A stretch of DNA of 64,000 bases from Halobacillus litoralis (lineage in GTDB: Bacteria; Bacillota; Bacilli; Bacillales; Halobacillaceae): positions 1 through 64,000 of the forward strand of contig NZ_WMFA01000005.1 of the NCBI RefSeq assembly GCF_009856445.1. Reading direction: 5' to 3'. Below are positions 8,678 to 17,277 of the stretch, one piece after another. The notes under the pieces are model-generated. The model did not search any database and had not been told where the DNA came from. It saw only the letters and a list, made by a program, of their open reading frames with translations. The number at the start of each line of letters is the position of its first letter. Within the stretch, counting starts at the first letter, position 1. Position numbers and translations under genes: made by a program.

Positions 8678-8703
8678 AGCATACCAGAAATGAAGCGCTT
8701 ACC
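8678..8703 (-). promoter_or_regulatory. Candidate promoter and CcpA (cre)-like site of the mutase operon
   Basis: The minus strand has an extended -10, TGGTATGCT (8678-8686). Immediately upstream on the plus strand is AAGCGCTTAC (8693-8702), matching ten central bases of the cre consensus TGTAAGCGCTTACA. A site overlapping the -35 region would suit catabolite repression by CcpA. Only the sequence match is seen; regulation is inference. Confidence 0.4.
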
Positions 8704-8754
8704 TATCTAAAAATTACTATCATTCGCAATTTTATTGTAAATGATTTCACGCCC

Positions 8755-8783
8755 TTGTCCAATTTCTCTTTTTTAGGTAGAAT
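8755..8783 (+). promoter_or_regulatory. Sigma-A promoter of the prli42 gene
   Basis: TTGTCC, a spacer of 17 bases, then TAGAAT. It is followed 20 bases later by GAGAAGGAGG and the TTG start of the small gene. Confidence 0.7.
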
Positions 8784-8818
8784 GTCAGTAGGATTGACTG
8801 AGAAGGAGGTTACACACC

Positions 8819-8932
8819 TTGGCTACAAAAAAACGTTCAAAACGCGAACGCCGTATGAAAGTCGTGATCTATGTCATGATTTTGTCTATGCTTCTATCTA
8901 GTGCATTGGCTGGCGCGAGTTTCTTCTTATAA
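8819..8932 (+). CDS. prli42: Stressosome-associated membrane miniprotein Prli42
   Basis: A 37-residue protein starting at TTG, ten bases after AAGGAGG. The first 13 residues are strongly basic (ATKKRSKRERR). A single hydrophobic helix follows (VVIYVMILSMLLSSALAG), ending ASFFL. This is the layout and the end motif (LSS.LAG..MFL type) of Prli42, the miniprotein first found in Listeria. There it anchors the RsbR-type stressosome to the membrane and helps activate sigma-B. The basic end should face the cytoplasm. It has its own sigma-A promoter and a shared terminator. It is too short for standard gene callers. The extra basic residues at the start are longer than I remember for the family. Confidence 0.82.
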   Translation: MATKKRSKRERRMKVVIYVMILSMLLSSALAGASFFL

Positions 8933-8950
8933 TAAATAAATGATTGAATG

Positions 8951-8992
8951 AAAAAAGCCGAAAAGATGGATCGTCCATCTTTTCGGCTTTCT
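8951..8992. terminator. Bidirectional terminator between prli42 and the L,D-transpeptidase gene
   Basis: The perfect 17-bp stem AAAGCCGAAAAGATGGA/TCCATCTTTTCGGCTTT has a 3-base loop and lies between two converging genes. The T-run is better on the minus strand (TTTTTTCATTC). Confidence 0.9.
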
Positions 8993-8998
8993 TAGTTT

Positions 8999-9517
8999 CT
9001 AGAGTTGTTTTTGTAATTTTCTTTCTTCCCAGAAGCGATATAAGTCCGGCATTTTTTTATCACGATCTACAATCCATACTTCCGCTTCAGCAGGAACAAG
9101 GTCAAAAAGAACTTCGACATCTTGATTATTCATCCGGATACAACCCGCAGAGACTGATTTACCGATGGAATCCGGCTGATTGGTTCCATGAATGCCATAA
9201 ATCCTGCCATCTGTCCCTCGTGCATCAAACCCGATCCACCGGCTCCCCAATGGATTCTTTGGGTCACCACCCGGGATGTTTTTTTTACGATAATATGGAT
9301 CTTTGGCTTTCACTTTCACATTGAACTGGCCCTCCGGCGTCAAATCCTTCGTCTTCCCTATGGCCGCAGGAGCCTTAAAAAGAACCTCTCCGTCTTGATA
9401 GAGCACAACCTCATGGGTTGCTTTATTTACAATAATAACCGGATCAGCCGGCGTGTGTGGCGGTAGTAATGGGTTTAACAAACTTAATATTAAAAGGAAG
9501 CTGTACAAAGCAATCAT
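8999..9517 (-). CDS. L,D-transpeptidase (YkuD domain), secreted or membrane-anchored
   Basis: 172 residues. The N-terminal hydrophobic stretch (about residues 3-20) looks like a signal peptide or anchor. The YkuD catalytic domain follows, with YGIHGTNQP (His110) and SVSAGCIRM (catalytic Cys126, Arg128). The enzyme makes or edits 3-3 peptidoglycan cross-links outside the membrane and acts in cell wall or spore cortex remodelling. There is no LysM domain. Start: the ATG at 9517 is almost adjacent to its AAAGAGG site. A TTG at 9508 is better spaced and may be the real start. It lies 36 bases after yqjA on the same strand. Confidence 0.87.
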   Translation of the reverse strand: MIALYSFLLILSLLNPLLPPHTPADPVIIVNKATHEVVLYQDGEVLFKAPAAIGKTKDLTPEGQFNVKVKAKDPYYRKKNIPGGDPKNPLGSRWIGFDARGTDGRIYGIHGTNQPDSIGKSVSAGCIRMNNQDVEVLFDLVPAEAEVWIVDRDKKMPDLYRFWEERKLQKQL

Positions 9518-9553
9518 CCTCTTTTACTAAAAGTTTCCCCTCACATGTACCCT

Positions 9554-10504
9554 CTATACATCACTCTTCTTGAACGAACGCTTAATGATCAAATAGTCCT
9601 CTATCTCATTTAATAAATGAAAGAGACTGGCTCTTACTTCAAACTCTTCCCGTGTTTCCGGCAGTCGGTCTTCACGGAAGTCTTCTTTCATCTCTTTCAA
9701 CATTCTTAAATAGATCAGGGCTGTATTTCCGGGATGAACAGCATCGGCTAAGTCATCAAAAAACGCTGCCATGCGAATGCCATGTGCATCAGATTTCGAT
9801 ATACGGGAAACGAGAGGAAGCATACGTTCCAAGAGTTCAAACTGTTTCGTCCGCATATGAAAATAGTGGTAAAAATGATTGTGGGAACGCAGCAAATGAT
9901 TTTCTACATCCCGATAAGAAAGGGACTTCGCTTTTTCCAGAAGATTGGCGGTCTCTGTCAGCTCCTTGCCTGACCAATCATTATCTCCATTCCTTAAAAA
10001 TTGAGCAATTTCTCTCAATATAATGGAAAAGTTGCTTTCCACCTGTTTTCGATACTGATTCAACTTCTTCTCGAGGCTCGGCATATATAAATTGAGAAGC
10101 AGGGCGGTTCCAATTCCCACCGTTATTAACAACACTTCATTCCATATAATACTCCAGCCGATATCCCCTGAACCGTATAGATGAAGGATGATGACTGAGC
10201 TGGTTACGATTCCAGGTGTGATTTTAAACCACACTGTTGCAGGAATAAAGGCAAACAACATCAATCCAATGGAAATGGGATTGTATCCCAACAGCTCAAA
10301 AAAAGCGAATGAAAACCCCATCGCTAATAAACAAGCAGAAAAGCGGTGCCACGCACTTAAAAAGGACCGTTTTCTTGTAATTTGGATACAGAGTATGGTC
10401 AAAATCCCTGCTGATGCGAAATTTTCGAGCTGCAGCATCTGAGCAATCCATATGGCAAATGGTGTGCCCAATGCCGTTTTAATGGTCCGATATCCTATTT
10501 TCAA
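9554..10504 (-). CDS. yqjA: Aromatic acid exporter family (FUSC/DUF939) membrane protein YqjA
   Basis: 316 residues. The first 150 hold several hydrophobic segments (FASAGILTILCIQI, FSACLLAMGFSFAFFELLGY, GLMLFAFIPATVWF, IIWNEVLLITVGIGTALLLNLYMPS), followed by a soluble helical C-terminal half. This is the ArAE_1/DUF939 layout seen in B. subtilis YqjA. Transport of aromatic acids is a family label, not shown for YqjA. Start: the longest frame opens with GTG at 10516, which overlaps the GGAGG. The TTG at 10504 (MKIGYRTIKTAL) is correctly spaced and matches the family N-terminus. Confidence 0.85.
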   Translation of the reverse strand: MKIGYRTIKTALGTPFAIWIAQMLQLENFASAGILTILCIQITRKRSFLSAWHRFSACLLAMGFSFAFFELLGYNPISIGLMLFAFIPATVWFKITPGIVTSSVIILHLYGSGDIGWSIIWNEVLLITVGIGTALLLNLYMPSLEKKLNQYRKQVESNFSIILREIAQFLRNGDNDWSGKELTETANLLEKAKSLSYRDVENHLLRSHNHFYHYFHMRTKQFELLERMLPLVSRISKSDAHGIRMAAFFDDLADAVHPGNTALIYLRMLKEMKEDFREDRLPETREEFEVRASLFHLLNEIEDYLIIKRSFKKSDV

Positions 10505-10587
10505 TCCTGTGTTCACCTCCGTTCTTTCTGGATACGCTGCCCTGAGAGGATTAAGCGTCCGATTATGTAAGCTAAAGATTTTACGTA

Positions 10588-10622
10588 AAAAAGGATCTTT
10601 GCTTTTTAAACAAAGATCCTAC
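10588..10622 (-). terminator. Terminator after brxB
   Basis: The 10-bp stem AGGATCTTTG/CAAAGATCCT is followed by TTTTTTACG on the minus strand, just past the bacilliredoxin stop. Confidence 0.85.
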
Positions 10623-10635
10623 ACCTATTGTATTC

Positions 10636-11067
10636 TTATACTTCTTTGCAATACTCTTCAAAACTGCGCTGAAGCTTCCCGATAACTTCCATAGGTTCAA
10701 AGCCTTCAATGTCGTGACGCTCGACCATTGTCTGAATTTTACCATCCTTCAAAAGAGCAAAAGATGGAGAGGATGGCGGGTAGCCTTCAAAGTATTCGCG
10801 GGCGCGATCCGTAGCTTCACGATCCTGCCCGGCAAAAACAGTAACAAGCTGATCCGGACGCTTATCGTAATGAATCGCATGTGCAGCAGCTGGACGGGCA
10901 ATACCGCCTGCACATCCACATACGGAGTTGATCATTACAAGGGTTGTACCTTCTTTATTTAGTGCCTGATCGACTTCCTCAGATGTCGTCAGTTCCGTAT
11001 ATCCCGCTTGGGTAATTTCTTCACGTGCTTTTGAAACAACATCGTTCATAAAAATATTAAAATCCAT
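10636..11067 (-). CDS. brxB: Bacilliredoxin BrxB (YqiW/YphP family)
   Basis: A 143-residue thioredoxin-fold protein with the bacilliredoxin CGC motif ([10 protein letters not shown], Cys50-Gly-Cys52) in place of CxxC. It removes bacillithiol from mixed disulfides on proteins after oxidative or hypochlorite stress, leaving bacillithiol on itself. The conserved DFNIFMND start and [13 protein letters not shown] are family features. BrxB rather than BrxA is chosen because B. subtilis yqiW sits between the bkd operon and yqjA, as here. It is a monocistronic gene with its own terminator. Confidence 0.92.
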   Translation of the reverse strand: MDFNIFMNDVVSKAREEITQAGYTELTTSEEVDQALNKEGTTLVMINSVCGCAGGIARPAAAHAIHYDKRPDQLVTVFAGQDREATDRAREYFEGYPPSSPSFALLKDGKIQTMVERHDIEGFEPMEVIGKLQRSFEEYCKEV

Positions 11068-11275
11068 TTGACATGGCCCCTTTATAGAAATGCTAAGAAC
11101 ATTTTACCAAGATATCTGACATCTTTCAATTGAATTGTCTATGATTTCTAGATACTTGAAAGAGCTTAGGGACATTTGGAAAGAGATTGTTTTCCTGCTG
11201 GGTTTCTTCCTTCCCAAACGCCCCTTACCATATAGAGTTGTTGAAAACGCAAAAACCCTCAATCCATAAGAGCAG

Positions 11276-11317
11276 TTCCCCTCACATATACCTTCTACAA
11301 AAGCTTTGATATGTGAG
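11276..11317. repeat. 9-bp inverted repeat in the brxB-bkdB gap
   Basis: CTCACATAT at 11281-11289 and ATATGTGAG at 11309-11317 form a perfect inverted repeat with a 19-base loop. The left arm and flank (TTCCCCTCACATATACC) are nearly repeated at 9536-9553 beside yqjA. No gene is supportable in the 323-base gap between brxB and bkdB; it also holds the bkdB terminator. Confidence 0.5.
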
Positions 11318-11350
11318 AAAAATGCCTTGCACTGGTGGAATAGGATGATA

Positions 11351-11384
11351 AAAAAGCTGTCCTCCATGGTTGGTGGACAGCTTG
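11351..11384 (-). terminator. Terminator of the bkd operon
   Basis: The stem AAGCTGTCC/GGACAGCTT is followed by TTTTTTA on the minus strand, just after the bkdB stop codon. Confidence 0.85.
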
Positions 11385-11390
11385 ATTGCA

Positions 11391-12710
11391 TTAGTATACA
11401 GATGTGTTGTCTTCTGACATTTTCTCTAAGATCTCTTTCACACGGGCCAGGAAGTTGCCGGCTACGAGACCATCAAGAACCCGATGATCCAAGGATAGAC
11501 ATAGATTGACCATGTCACGCGCTCCGAACATGCCATTCTGGTAAACCGGCTTTTTCACAATGGATTCCACTTGCAAAATAGCGGCCTGAGGGTGGTTGAT
11601 CACACCCATGGATTGTACAGAACCGAAAGAGCCTGTGTTATTGACAGTGAAGGTACCGCCTTCCATATCTTTCGATGTCAGCTTGCCTTGACGGGCTTTG
11701 TTGGCAAGGTCTGTAATGTCTTTTGCGATTCCTTTGATGCTCTTTTCATCTGCATCTTTGATGACAGGAACAAACAATTGGTCATCTTTAGCCACAGCAA
11801 TATTCAAGTTGATAGCTTTGCGCTGGATGATCTTGTCTCCGGCCCACATACTGTTCAACTGCGGGTATTCCTTCAATGCTTGAGCGACAGCTTTTACAAA
11901 GAAAGCGAAATACGTCAGACTGAAGCCTTCCTGCTGTTTGAACTGGTTTTTCTTTGCATTGCGAAGTTCAACTAAATTCGTAACATCTACCTCGACCATC
12001 ATCCAGGCATGTGGAATTTCGGTCTTCGACTTCACCATGTTTGCTGCAATAGCTTTTCTTACACCTGTCACAGGAATTTCGATGTCGCCTTCACCCGCTT
12101 GTACATTCGGCGTCTGTGATGAAGGAGCTGGTGATGGAGCAGCTTTCTGCTCAGCTTGCGCAGGCTGCTCAGCGGGAGCTTCTGCTTTTGCTTCCCCTGC
12201 TTTAGGAATCTCTCCGCTCGCAACAATTTTCTCAATATCTTTGCGCGTAATTCGTCCACCTTTACCGGATCCATCGACTTGATTCAAATCAATGTCATGT
12301 TCCTGCGCAAGAGTCATGACCGCTGGAGAGTACCGCTTTTTACTTCCTTTGTCCTGTTTCTTCTCAGGTTTCTTGGAAGCTTTTGATGGTTCTTCTTCAG
12401 CGACGGGAGTTTCCTGTGCAGGAGCTTGTTTATTTTCTTCTGATGAAGGTTCTTCCGCAGATCCTGCACCTTCTACTTCGATGTAGCACATGAGTTCACC
12501 GACTTCAATGGTATCTCCTTCAGATGCGACGAGCTCTTTAATCACGCCGGAAAAAGAAGATGGGACTTCTGCGTTTACTTTATCTGTCATGACTTCTGCA
12601 ATGGGATCATACTTATTTACCTGATCTCCAGGCTGAACAAGCCATGTGCTGATCGTTCCTTCTGTGACACTTTCACCAAGCTGAGGCATGTTGATTTTTT
12701 CTAAACCCAC
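11391..12710 (-). CDS. bkdB: Branched-chain alpha-keto acid dehydrogenase E2 (dihydrolipoyl acyltransferase)
   Basis: 439 residues with the classic E2 layout. A lipoyl domain (1-80) has the lipoylated Lys in VMTDKVNAE. A long Pro/Ala/Glu-rich linker follows, then a peripheral-subunit-binding domain (about 128-165, RYSPAVMTLAQEHDIDLNQV, GKGGRITRKDI). A second Ala/Pro linker leads to the acyltransferase core ending with HRVLDG (catalytic His). It transfers branched acyl groups from lipoamide to CoA and is the core of the complex. It starts at GTG with GGAGGAG seven bases upstream. It is the last gene of the operon, with a terminator after it. Confidence 0.93.
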   Translation of the reverse strand: MGLEKINMPQLGESVTEGTISTWLVQPGDQVNKYDPIAEVMTDKVNAEVPSSFSGVIKELVASEGDTIEVGELMCYIEVEGAGSAEEPSSEENKQAPAQETPVAEEEPSKASKKPEKKQDKGSKKRYSPAVMTLAQEHDIDLNQVDGSGKGGRITRKDIEKIVASGEIPKAGEAKAEAPAEQPAQAEQKAAPSPAPSSQTPNVQAGEGDIEIPVTGVRKAIAANMVKSKTEIPHAWMMVEVDVTNLVELRNAKKNQFKQQEGFSLTYFAFFVKAVAQALKEYPQLNSMWAGDKIIQRKAINLNIAVAKDDQLFVPVIKDADEKSIKGIAKDITDLANKARQGKLTSKDMEGGTFTVNNTGSFGSVQSMGVINHPQAAILQVESIVKKPVYQNGMFGARDMVNLCLSLDHRVLDGLVAGNFLARVKEILEKMSEDNTSVY

Positions 12711-12729
12711 AGGGAATCTCCTCCTTCAA

Positions 12730-13713
12730 TTAAAATTCCGCGAGATCTCTCATCGCTTTTTCAACTTTATCTGGATTCATCATGAAATACTTCTCCATCG
12801 TCGGAGCATAAGGCATGGAAGGGACATCTGGACCAGCCAGACGCTGAACAGGAGCATCCAAATCAAACAAGCAATTCTCACTGATGATTGCGGACACTTC
12901 TGAGATGATTCCACCTTCTTTATTGTCCTCCGTTACAAGAAGGACTTTACCTGTTTTGGATGCTGCTTCAATAATACCTTCTTTATCTAAAGGATACACA
13001 GTACGCAAGTCGAGGATATGTGCATCAATGCCTTCTTCAGCCAACTTCTCTGCTGCTTGTAGTGCAAAGTGGACACACAAACCGTACGTAATAACCGTAA
13101 TGTCGGAACCTTCTCGCTTTACATCTGCCTTACCAATCGGTAGCGTATAATCCTCATCAGGCACTTCCCCTTTGATTAGACGGTAGGCACGTTTATGTTC
13201 AAAGAAAAGGACCGGGTCATTGTCACGGATGGAGGCTTTTAACAAACCTTTGACATCATAAGGAGTCGACGGCATCACAATTTTCAACCCAGGCTGATTC
13301 GCGAAAACAGCTTCAACGGATTGGGAATGGTAAAGAGCTCCGTGTACACCGCCGCCATAAGGGGCGCGAATTGTTATTGGCGCACTCCAGTCGTTATTGG
13401 AACGGTACCGGATTTTAGCGGCTTCAGAAATAATCTGGTTGACTGCCGGCATGATAAAGTCAGCGAACTGCATTTCAGCTACTGGACGCATGCCGTACAT
13501 CGCTGCACCAATTCCAACTCCGGCGATTGCCGATTCAGCTAGTGGTGTGTCCAGAACTCTGTCTTCACCAAATTCATCATAAAGACCATCAGTCGCGCGG
13601 AATACGCCTCCACGTTTTCCAACATCTTCACCAAGGACGAACACTTTTTCATCCCGCTTCATTTCTTCTTTCAAAGCTTGAGTGACGGCTTGAATATAAG
13701 ATATAACTGCCAT
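12730..13713 (-). CDS. bkdAB: Branched-chain alpha-keto acid dehydrogenase E1 beta subunit
   Basis: A 327-residue transketolase-like protein. It has a Pyr-binding half (EDVGKRGGVFRATDGL, TPLAESAIAGVGIGAA) and a C-terminal half (ITYGLCVHFALQAA, LDLRTVYPLD, LLVTEDN). With E1 alpha it forms the thiamine-diphosphate enzyme that decarboxylates the keto acids of valine, leucine and isoleucine and loads the acyl group on E2 lipoate. AAGGAGGGGG precedes the ATG. It lies 15 bases after bkdAA. Related E1 betas serve pyruvate or acetoin, but leucine dehydrogenase and BkdR in the same locus settle it. Confidence 0.93.
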   Translation of the reverse strand: MAVISYIQAVTQALKEEMKRDEKVFVLGEDVGKRGGVFRATDGLYDEFGEDRVLDTPLAESAIAGVGIGAAMYGMRPVAEMQFADFIMPAVNQIISEAAKIRYRSNNDWSAPITIRAPYGGGVHGALYHSQSVEAVFANQPGLKIVMPSTPYDVKGLLKASIRDNDPVLFFEHKRAYRLIKGEVPDEDYTLPIGKADVKREGSDITVITYGLCVHFALQAAEKLAEEGIDAHILDLRTVYPLDKEGIIEAASKTGKVLLVTEDNKEGGIISEVSAIISENCLFDLDAPVQRLAGPDVPSMPYAPTMEKYFMMNPDKVEKAMRDLAEF

Positions 13714-13728
13714 TATTGCTCCCCCTCC

Positions 13729-14721
13729 TTACTCTTCGTACACATATTTCATTGCAGATTCCGCTTCCGCATAAGCCGCATTCTCGGCATAGTCAGTCGC
13801 TTCATTGACGATTTCACTGATTTCGTCATTCATTTCCTGTTCTTTCTCATCCGTCAGTATACCTGTATCACGCAAGTACTGGGCAAAAGTGACGATTGAA
13901 TCTTTTTTCTTTGCTTCATCCACTTCTTCCCGTTCACGGTAAGTACGGTCATCATCGTCACTGGAGTGTGGAGTAAGACGGTAGGACACAGTCTCAATTA
14001 ATGTCGGTCCTTCTCCATTACGGCCACGATCGGCTGCTGCTTTTACTGCTTCATATACAGCTAGTGGATCATTGCCGTCCACTGTGAAACCAGGCATGCC
14101 ATAACCGATGGCGCGATCAGAAACTTTTTCACAGGCCAACTGCTTCGATACAGGAACAGAAATGGCATATTTATTATTTTCAACCATAAAGATAACAGGA
14201 AGCTTGTGTACCCCCGCAAAGTTCGCACCTTCGTGGAAATCCCCCTGGTTGGAAGATCCCTCACCGAAAGTTACGAGAGAAACGAAGTCTTTTTTCTCCA
14301 TCTTCCCTGCAAGAGCGATACCTACAGCATGTGGCACTTGTGTAGTAACGGGTGATGATCCGGTAACAATCCGGTTTTTCTTTTGACCAAAGTGACCTGG
14401 CATCTGACGTCCACCCGAGTTTGGATCTTCTGCTTTTGCAAAGCCGGAAAGCATTAAATCCTGAGCAGTCATACCGAATGAAAGAACGACACCCATATCA
14501 CGGTAGTAAGGCAGAGCATAGTCTTTTTCACGATCAAGAGCATAGGAAGCCCCTACTTGAGCAGCTTCCTGACCTTGACAGGAAATGACGAATGGAATTT
14601 TACCTGCGCGGTTCAATAACCACATACGTTCATCGATTCTTCTTGCTAATAACATCGTGCGAAACATGTCCAACACTTGATCATCACTTAAACCTAGAGC
14701 TTTATGGCGATTTTCAGCCAT
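13729..14721 (-). CDS. bkdAA: Branched-chain alpha-keto acid dehydrogenase E1 alpha subunit
   Basis: A 330-residue E1 alpha with the thiamine diphosphate motif GEGSSNQGDFHEGANFAGV...EN. It has the phosphorylation-loop-like region YRLTPHSSDDDDRTYRERE and the N-terminal LDMFRTMLLARRIDERMWLLNRAGKIPF. The frame is open far upstream (to 14850), overlapping lpdV. The ATG at 14721 is used because AAGGAGGG stands just upstream and MAENRHKALGLS is a normal family start. It pairs with BkdAB. Confidence 0.94.
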   Translation of the reverse strand: MAENRHKALGLSDDQVLDMFRTMLLARRIDERMWLLNRAGKIPFVISCQGQEAAQVGASYALDREKDYALPYYRDMGVVLSFGMTAQDLMLSGFAKAEDPNSGGRQMPGHFGQKKNRIVTGSSPVTTQVPHAVGIALAGKMEKKDFVSLVTFGEGSSNQGDFHEGANFAGVHKLPVIFMVENNKYAISVPVSKQLACEKVSDRAIGYGMPGFTVDGNDPLAVYEAVKAAADRGRNGEGPTLIETVSYRLTPHSSDDDDRTYREREEVDEAKKKDSIVTFAQYLRDTGILTDEKEQEMNDEISEIVNEATDYAENAAYAEAESAMKYVYEE

Positions 14722-14740
14722 GAGGATCCCTCCTTCATAT

Positions 14741-16162
14741 TTATCCATGGATTTGGTTGCCGTCGACGGCCATAGCCGCTTCCCCGATTGCTTCAGAGAG
14801 CGTTGGGTGTGGGTGGATCGTTTCAGCGATTTCCCATGGTGTCGCATCAAGAACTTGAGCCAAAGCCGCTTCCGAAATCATGTCCGTGACATGAGGTCCG
14901 ATCATGTGCACGCCCAACAGATCGTCCGTTTCTTTGTCAGCTACGATTTTCACAAAGCCATCCGTTTCTCCGTGAACGAGAGCTTTTCCAATCGCTTGGA
15001 ATGGGAACTTGCCTACTTTCACATCAAATCCTTTTTCTTTCGCTGCTTTTTCTGTTAAGCCAACACTTGAAACTTCAGGGTTGGAGTAGATACAGGATGG
15101 CACTTGATCCTGTTTCATCGGATGTGGGTGTTGATCAGCCATATGCTCAACGGCAATCATGCCTTCATGAGAAGCCACGTGGGCCAGTTGCATACCACCG
15201 ATAACATCACCAATGGCGTAAATGTGGCTCTCTTTCGTCTGATAGACATCATTCGTCTTGATTACCCCGTTTTCCACTTGGATATCCGTGTTTTCAAGAC
15301 CGATATTATCGACGTTGGCTGATCGACCGATAGAAACCAGCATGCGTTCAGCTTCATAAGTAACCGTTTTTCCGTCAACTTCCGCATTTACTTTCACACC
15401 ATTATCTTTCTCGATTGTATCCGGAAGAACCTTGGCGCTCGTAACGATATCGACGCCTTTCTTTTTCATCTGCTTCAACATTTCCCTGGAAATATCTTCG
15501 TCCTCGGTAGGGAGAATGTACGGCAGGTATTCGAGTACCGTCACTTGCACACCAAAATCTGCCAGCATGGATGCCCATTCAATTCCAATTACACCCCCAC
15601 CGACGATAATGATGGATTCAGGAAGTTCTTCCATATGAAGAGCTTCATCAGAACTTATGACAACTTCACCATCGATTTCAAGCCCCGGCAGAGATTTAGG
15701 ACGAGAACCTGTCGCCACTAACACATTTTTAGGAATCAACATTTCATTTTCTTCCCCGTTGTTCATCTCCACAGAAATCGTCCCTGCTGTCGGTGAAAAG
15801 ATGGAAGGGCCTAAAATTCGTCCAAAACCTTCGAAGACATCGATTTTTCCTTTTTTCATCAATCCTTGAACACCTTTATGTAGTGTGTCTACAATCGATT
15901 GTTTCCGTTCTTGGACTCTCGTGAAATTCAAGGTTGGGTTTTCTGTTGACACCCCATATTGATCCGCTTCTTTAGTCTGTTTAAATACTTCTGCACTTCG
16001 AAGCAATGCTTTAGAAGGGATGCACCCTCTATGTAAGCATGTCCCACCAAGTTCTCTTTTTTCTACAATCGCTGTTTTGAGGCCTAATTTTGAAGCTCGG
16101 ATGGCAGCGACATAACCGCCAGTGCCACCTCCGAGAATGACCAAATCGTATTCTTGTGCCAC
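14741..16162 (-). CDS. lpdV: Dihydrolipoamide dehydrogenase (E3) of the branched-chain complex
   Basis: A 473-residue flavoprotein disulfide reductase that reoxidises E2 dihydrolipoamide with NAD+. It has the FAD fold GGGTGGYVAAIRA (about residues 11-23), the redox pair in GGTCLHRGCIPSK, the NAD fold GGGVIGIEWASMLADFG, the second FAD motif YAIGDV and the catalytic HPHPTLSEAIGEA near the end. GTG start with GGAAGGAGAG about six bases upstream. It sits between buk and bkdAA, as lpdV does in B. subtilis, separate from the pyruvate dehydrogenase E3. Confidence 0.94.
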   Translation of the reverse strand: MAQEYDLVILGGGTGGYVAAIRASKLGLKTAIVEKRELGGTCLHRGCIPSKALLRSAEVFKQTKEADQYGVSTENPTLNFTRVQERKQSIVDTLHKGVQGLMKKGKIDVFEGFGRILGPSIFSPTAGTISVEMNNGEENEMLIPKNVLVATGSRPKSLPGLEIDGEVVISSDEALHMEELPESIIIVGGGVIGIEWASMLADFGVQVTVLEYLPYILPTEDEDISREMLKQMKKKGVDIVTSAKVLPDTIEKDNGVKVNAEVDGKTVTYEAERMLVSIGRSANVDNIGLENTDIQVENGVIKTNDVYQTKESHIYAIGDVIGGMQLAHVASHEGMIAVEHMADQHPHPMKQDQVPSCIYSNPEVSSVGLTEKAAKEKGFDVKVGKFPFQAIGKALVHGETDGFVKIVADKETDDLLGVHMIGPHVTDMISEAALAQVLDATPWEIAETIHPHPTLSEAIGEAAMAVDGNQIHG

Positions 16163-16177
16163 CTTGGACTCTCCTTC

Positions 16178-17263
16178 CTATTCTTGAAAGTTAGGGTATT
16201 GTTTTGGAACCTCTTCTTTATTCAGGACACGTAGCGTCCCCTCATTCAATGCTTCCAGCTCATTTTCACCAGGATAGACGAGGACATCTGCAATCCAATG
16301 CACACGTTTGGATATTTCTTCAACGAACGCTTTTCCGTACGCTAGTCCGCCAGTGAGCGCAATGGCATCCACTCTGCCTTCCATAACGGCACTCATACTT
16401 CCAATTTCTTTGGCAATTTGGTAAGCCATGGCATCAAAGACAACTTTCGCTTTTCGGTCACCTTTTGCTACCATCTCTTCGACATCACGGGCATCATTTG
16501 TACCCAGGTAAGCCATAAGGCCTCCTTGCCCGACCAATTTCTTCATCACTTCATCTCGGTAATACTGGCCGGAGAAGCATAAGGAAACGAGGTCACCGGC
16601 AGGAACGGTCCCTGCCCTCTCTGGAGAAAAAGGGCCATCTCCGTGCAATCCATTGTTGACGTCAATCACTCGGCCGCCAACGTGCGCACCGACAGTGATC
16701 CCTCCGCCCATATGAGTGACGATTAAGCGGGCATCTTTGTAAGAGAGACTAAGGTCAGCTGCCGCTCTTCGCGCCACAGCTTTCTGATTAAGGGCATGGA
16801 ATATACTTTTTCTTGGTATTTCAGGAACACCGGAAACACGAGCCAATTCATGGAGTTCATCCACCACAACCGGATCGACAATATAAGCTCCAATATTCAA
16901 CCCCTGAGCAATTTCATTGGCGATGATCCCTCCAAGATTCGACGCATGTTCTCCATTGTATCCATTTTTCAAATCCTCAAGCATCGCCTCATTGACCTCA
17001 TACGTCCCACCTTCGATGGGACGCAGCAATCCTCCTCTTCCGCAAACGGCACTCAATTTGCTGATGTTAATGCCTTCGCGGTCAAGCTCTTCAAGAATGA
17101 CCTGTTTACGGAAATCATATTGATCAATGACGCGCTTATATGAGCTGACCTCATCCGTCGTATGACGGATGGTTTTTTCAAAAACGACTTCCTGGTCATC
17201 AAAGACTCCAATCTTTGTAGATGTGGAACCTGGATTAATGACCAGAATACGATGTGTTTGCAA
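16178..17263 (-). CDS. buk: Butyrate kinase (branched-chain fatty acid kinase)
   Basis: A 361-residue ASKHA-fold kinase (acetokinase family). Near the start is the phosphate loop [14 protein letters not shown]. Further on are [23 protein letters not shown] and [15 protein letters not shown]. With Ptb it converts isobutyryl-, isovaleryl- or 2-methylbutyryl-phosphate plus ADP to the free acid and ATP, so BCAA breakdown yields ATP. It starts at TTG (17263) behind a GGGGGT site. Position between leucine dehydrogenase and lpdV matches B. subtilis. Confidence 0.93.
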   Translation of the reverse strand: MQTHRILVINPGSTSTKIGVFDDQEVVFEKTIRHTTDEVSSYKRVIDQYDFRKQVILEELDREGINISKLSAVCGRGGLLRPIEGGTYEVNEAMLEDLKNGYNGEHASNLGGIIANEIAQGLNIGAYIVDPVVVDELHELARVSGVPEIPRKSIFHALNQKAVARRAAADLSLSYKDARLIVTHMGGGITVGAHVGGRVIDVNNGLHGDGPFSPERAGTVPAGDLVSLCFSGQYYRDEVMKKLVGQGGLMAYLGTNDARDVEEMVAKGDRKAKVVFDAMAYQIAKEIGSMSAVMEGRVDAIALTGGLAYGKAFVEEISKRVHWIADVLVYPGENELEALNEGTLRVLNKEEVPKQYPNFQE

Positions 17264-17277
17264 TTCCTAAACCCCCG

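Noticed and set aside
11104-11391. 95-codon minus-strand frame between brxB and bkdB
   Set aside because: It runs through the bkdB terminator, has no ribosome site and no recognisable protein features; the stretch is better explained as intergenic.
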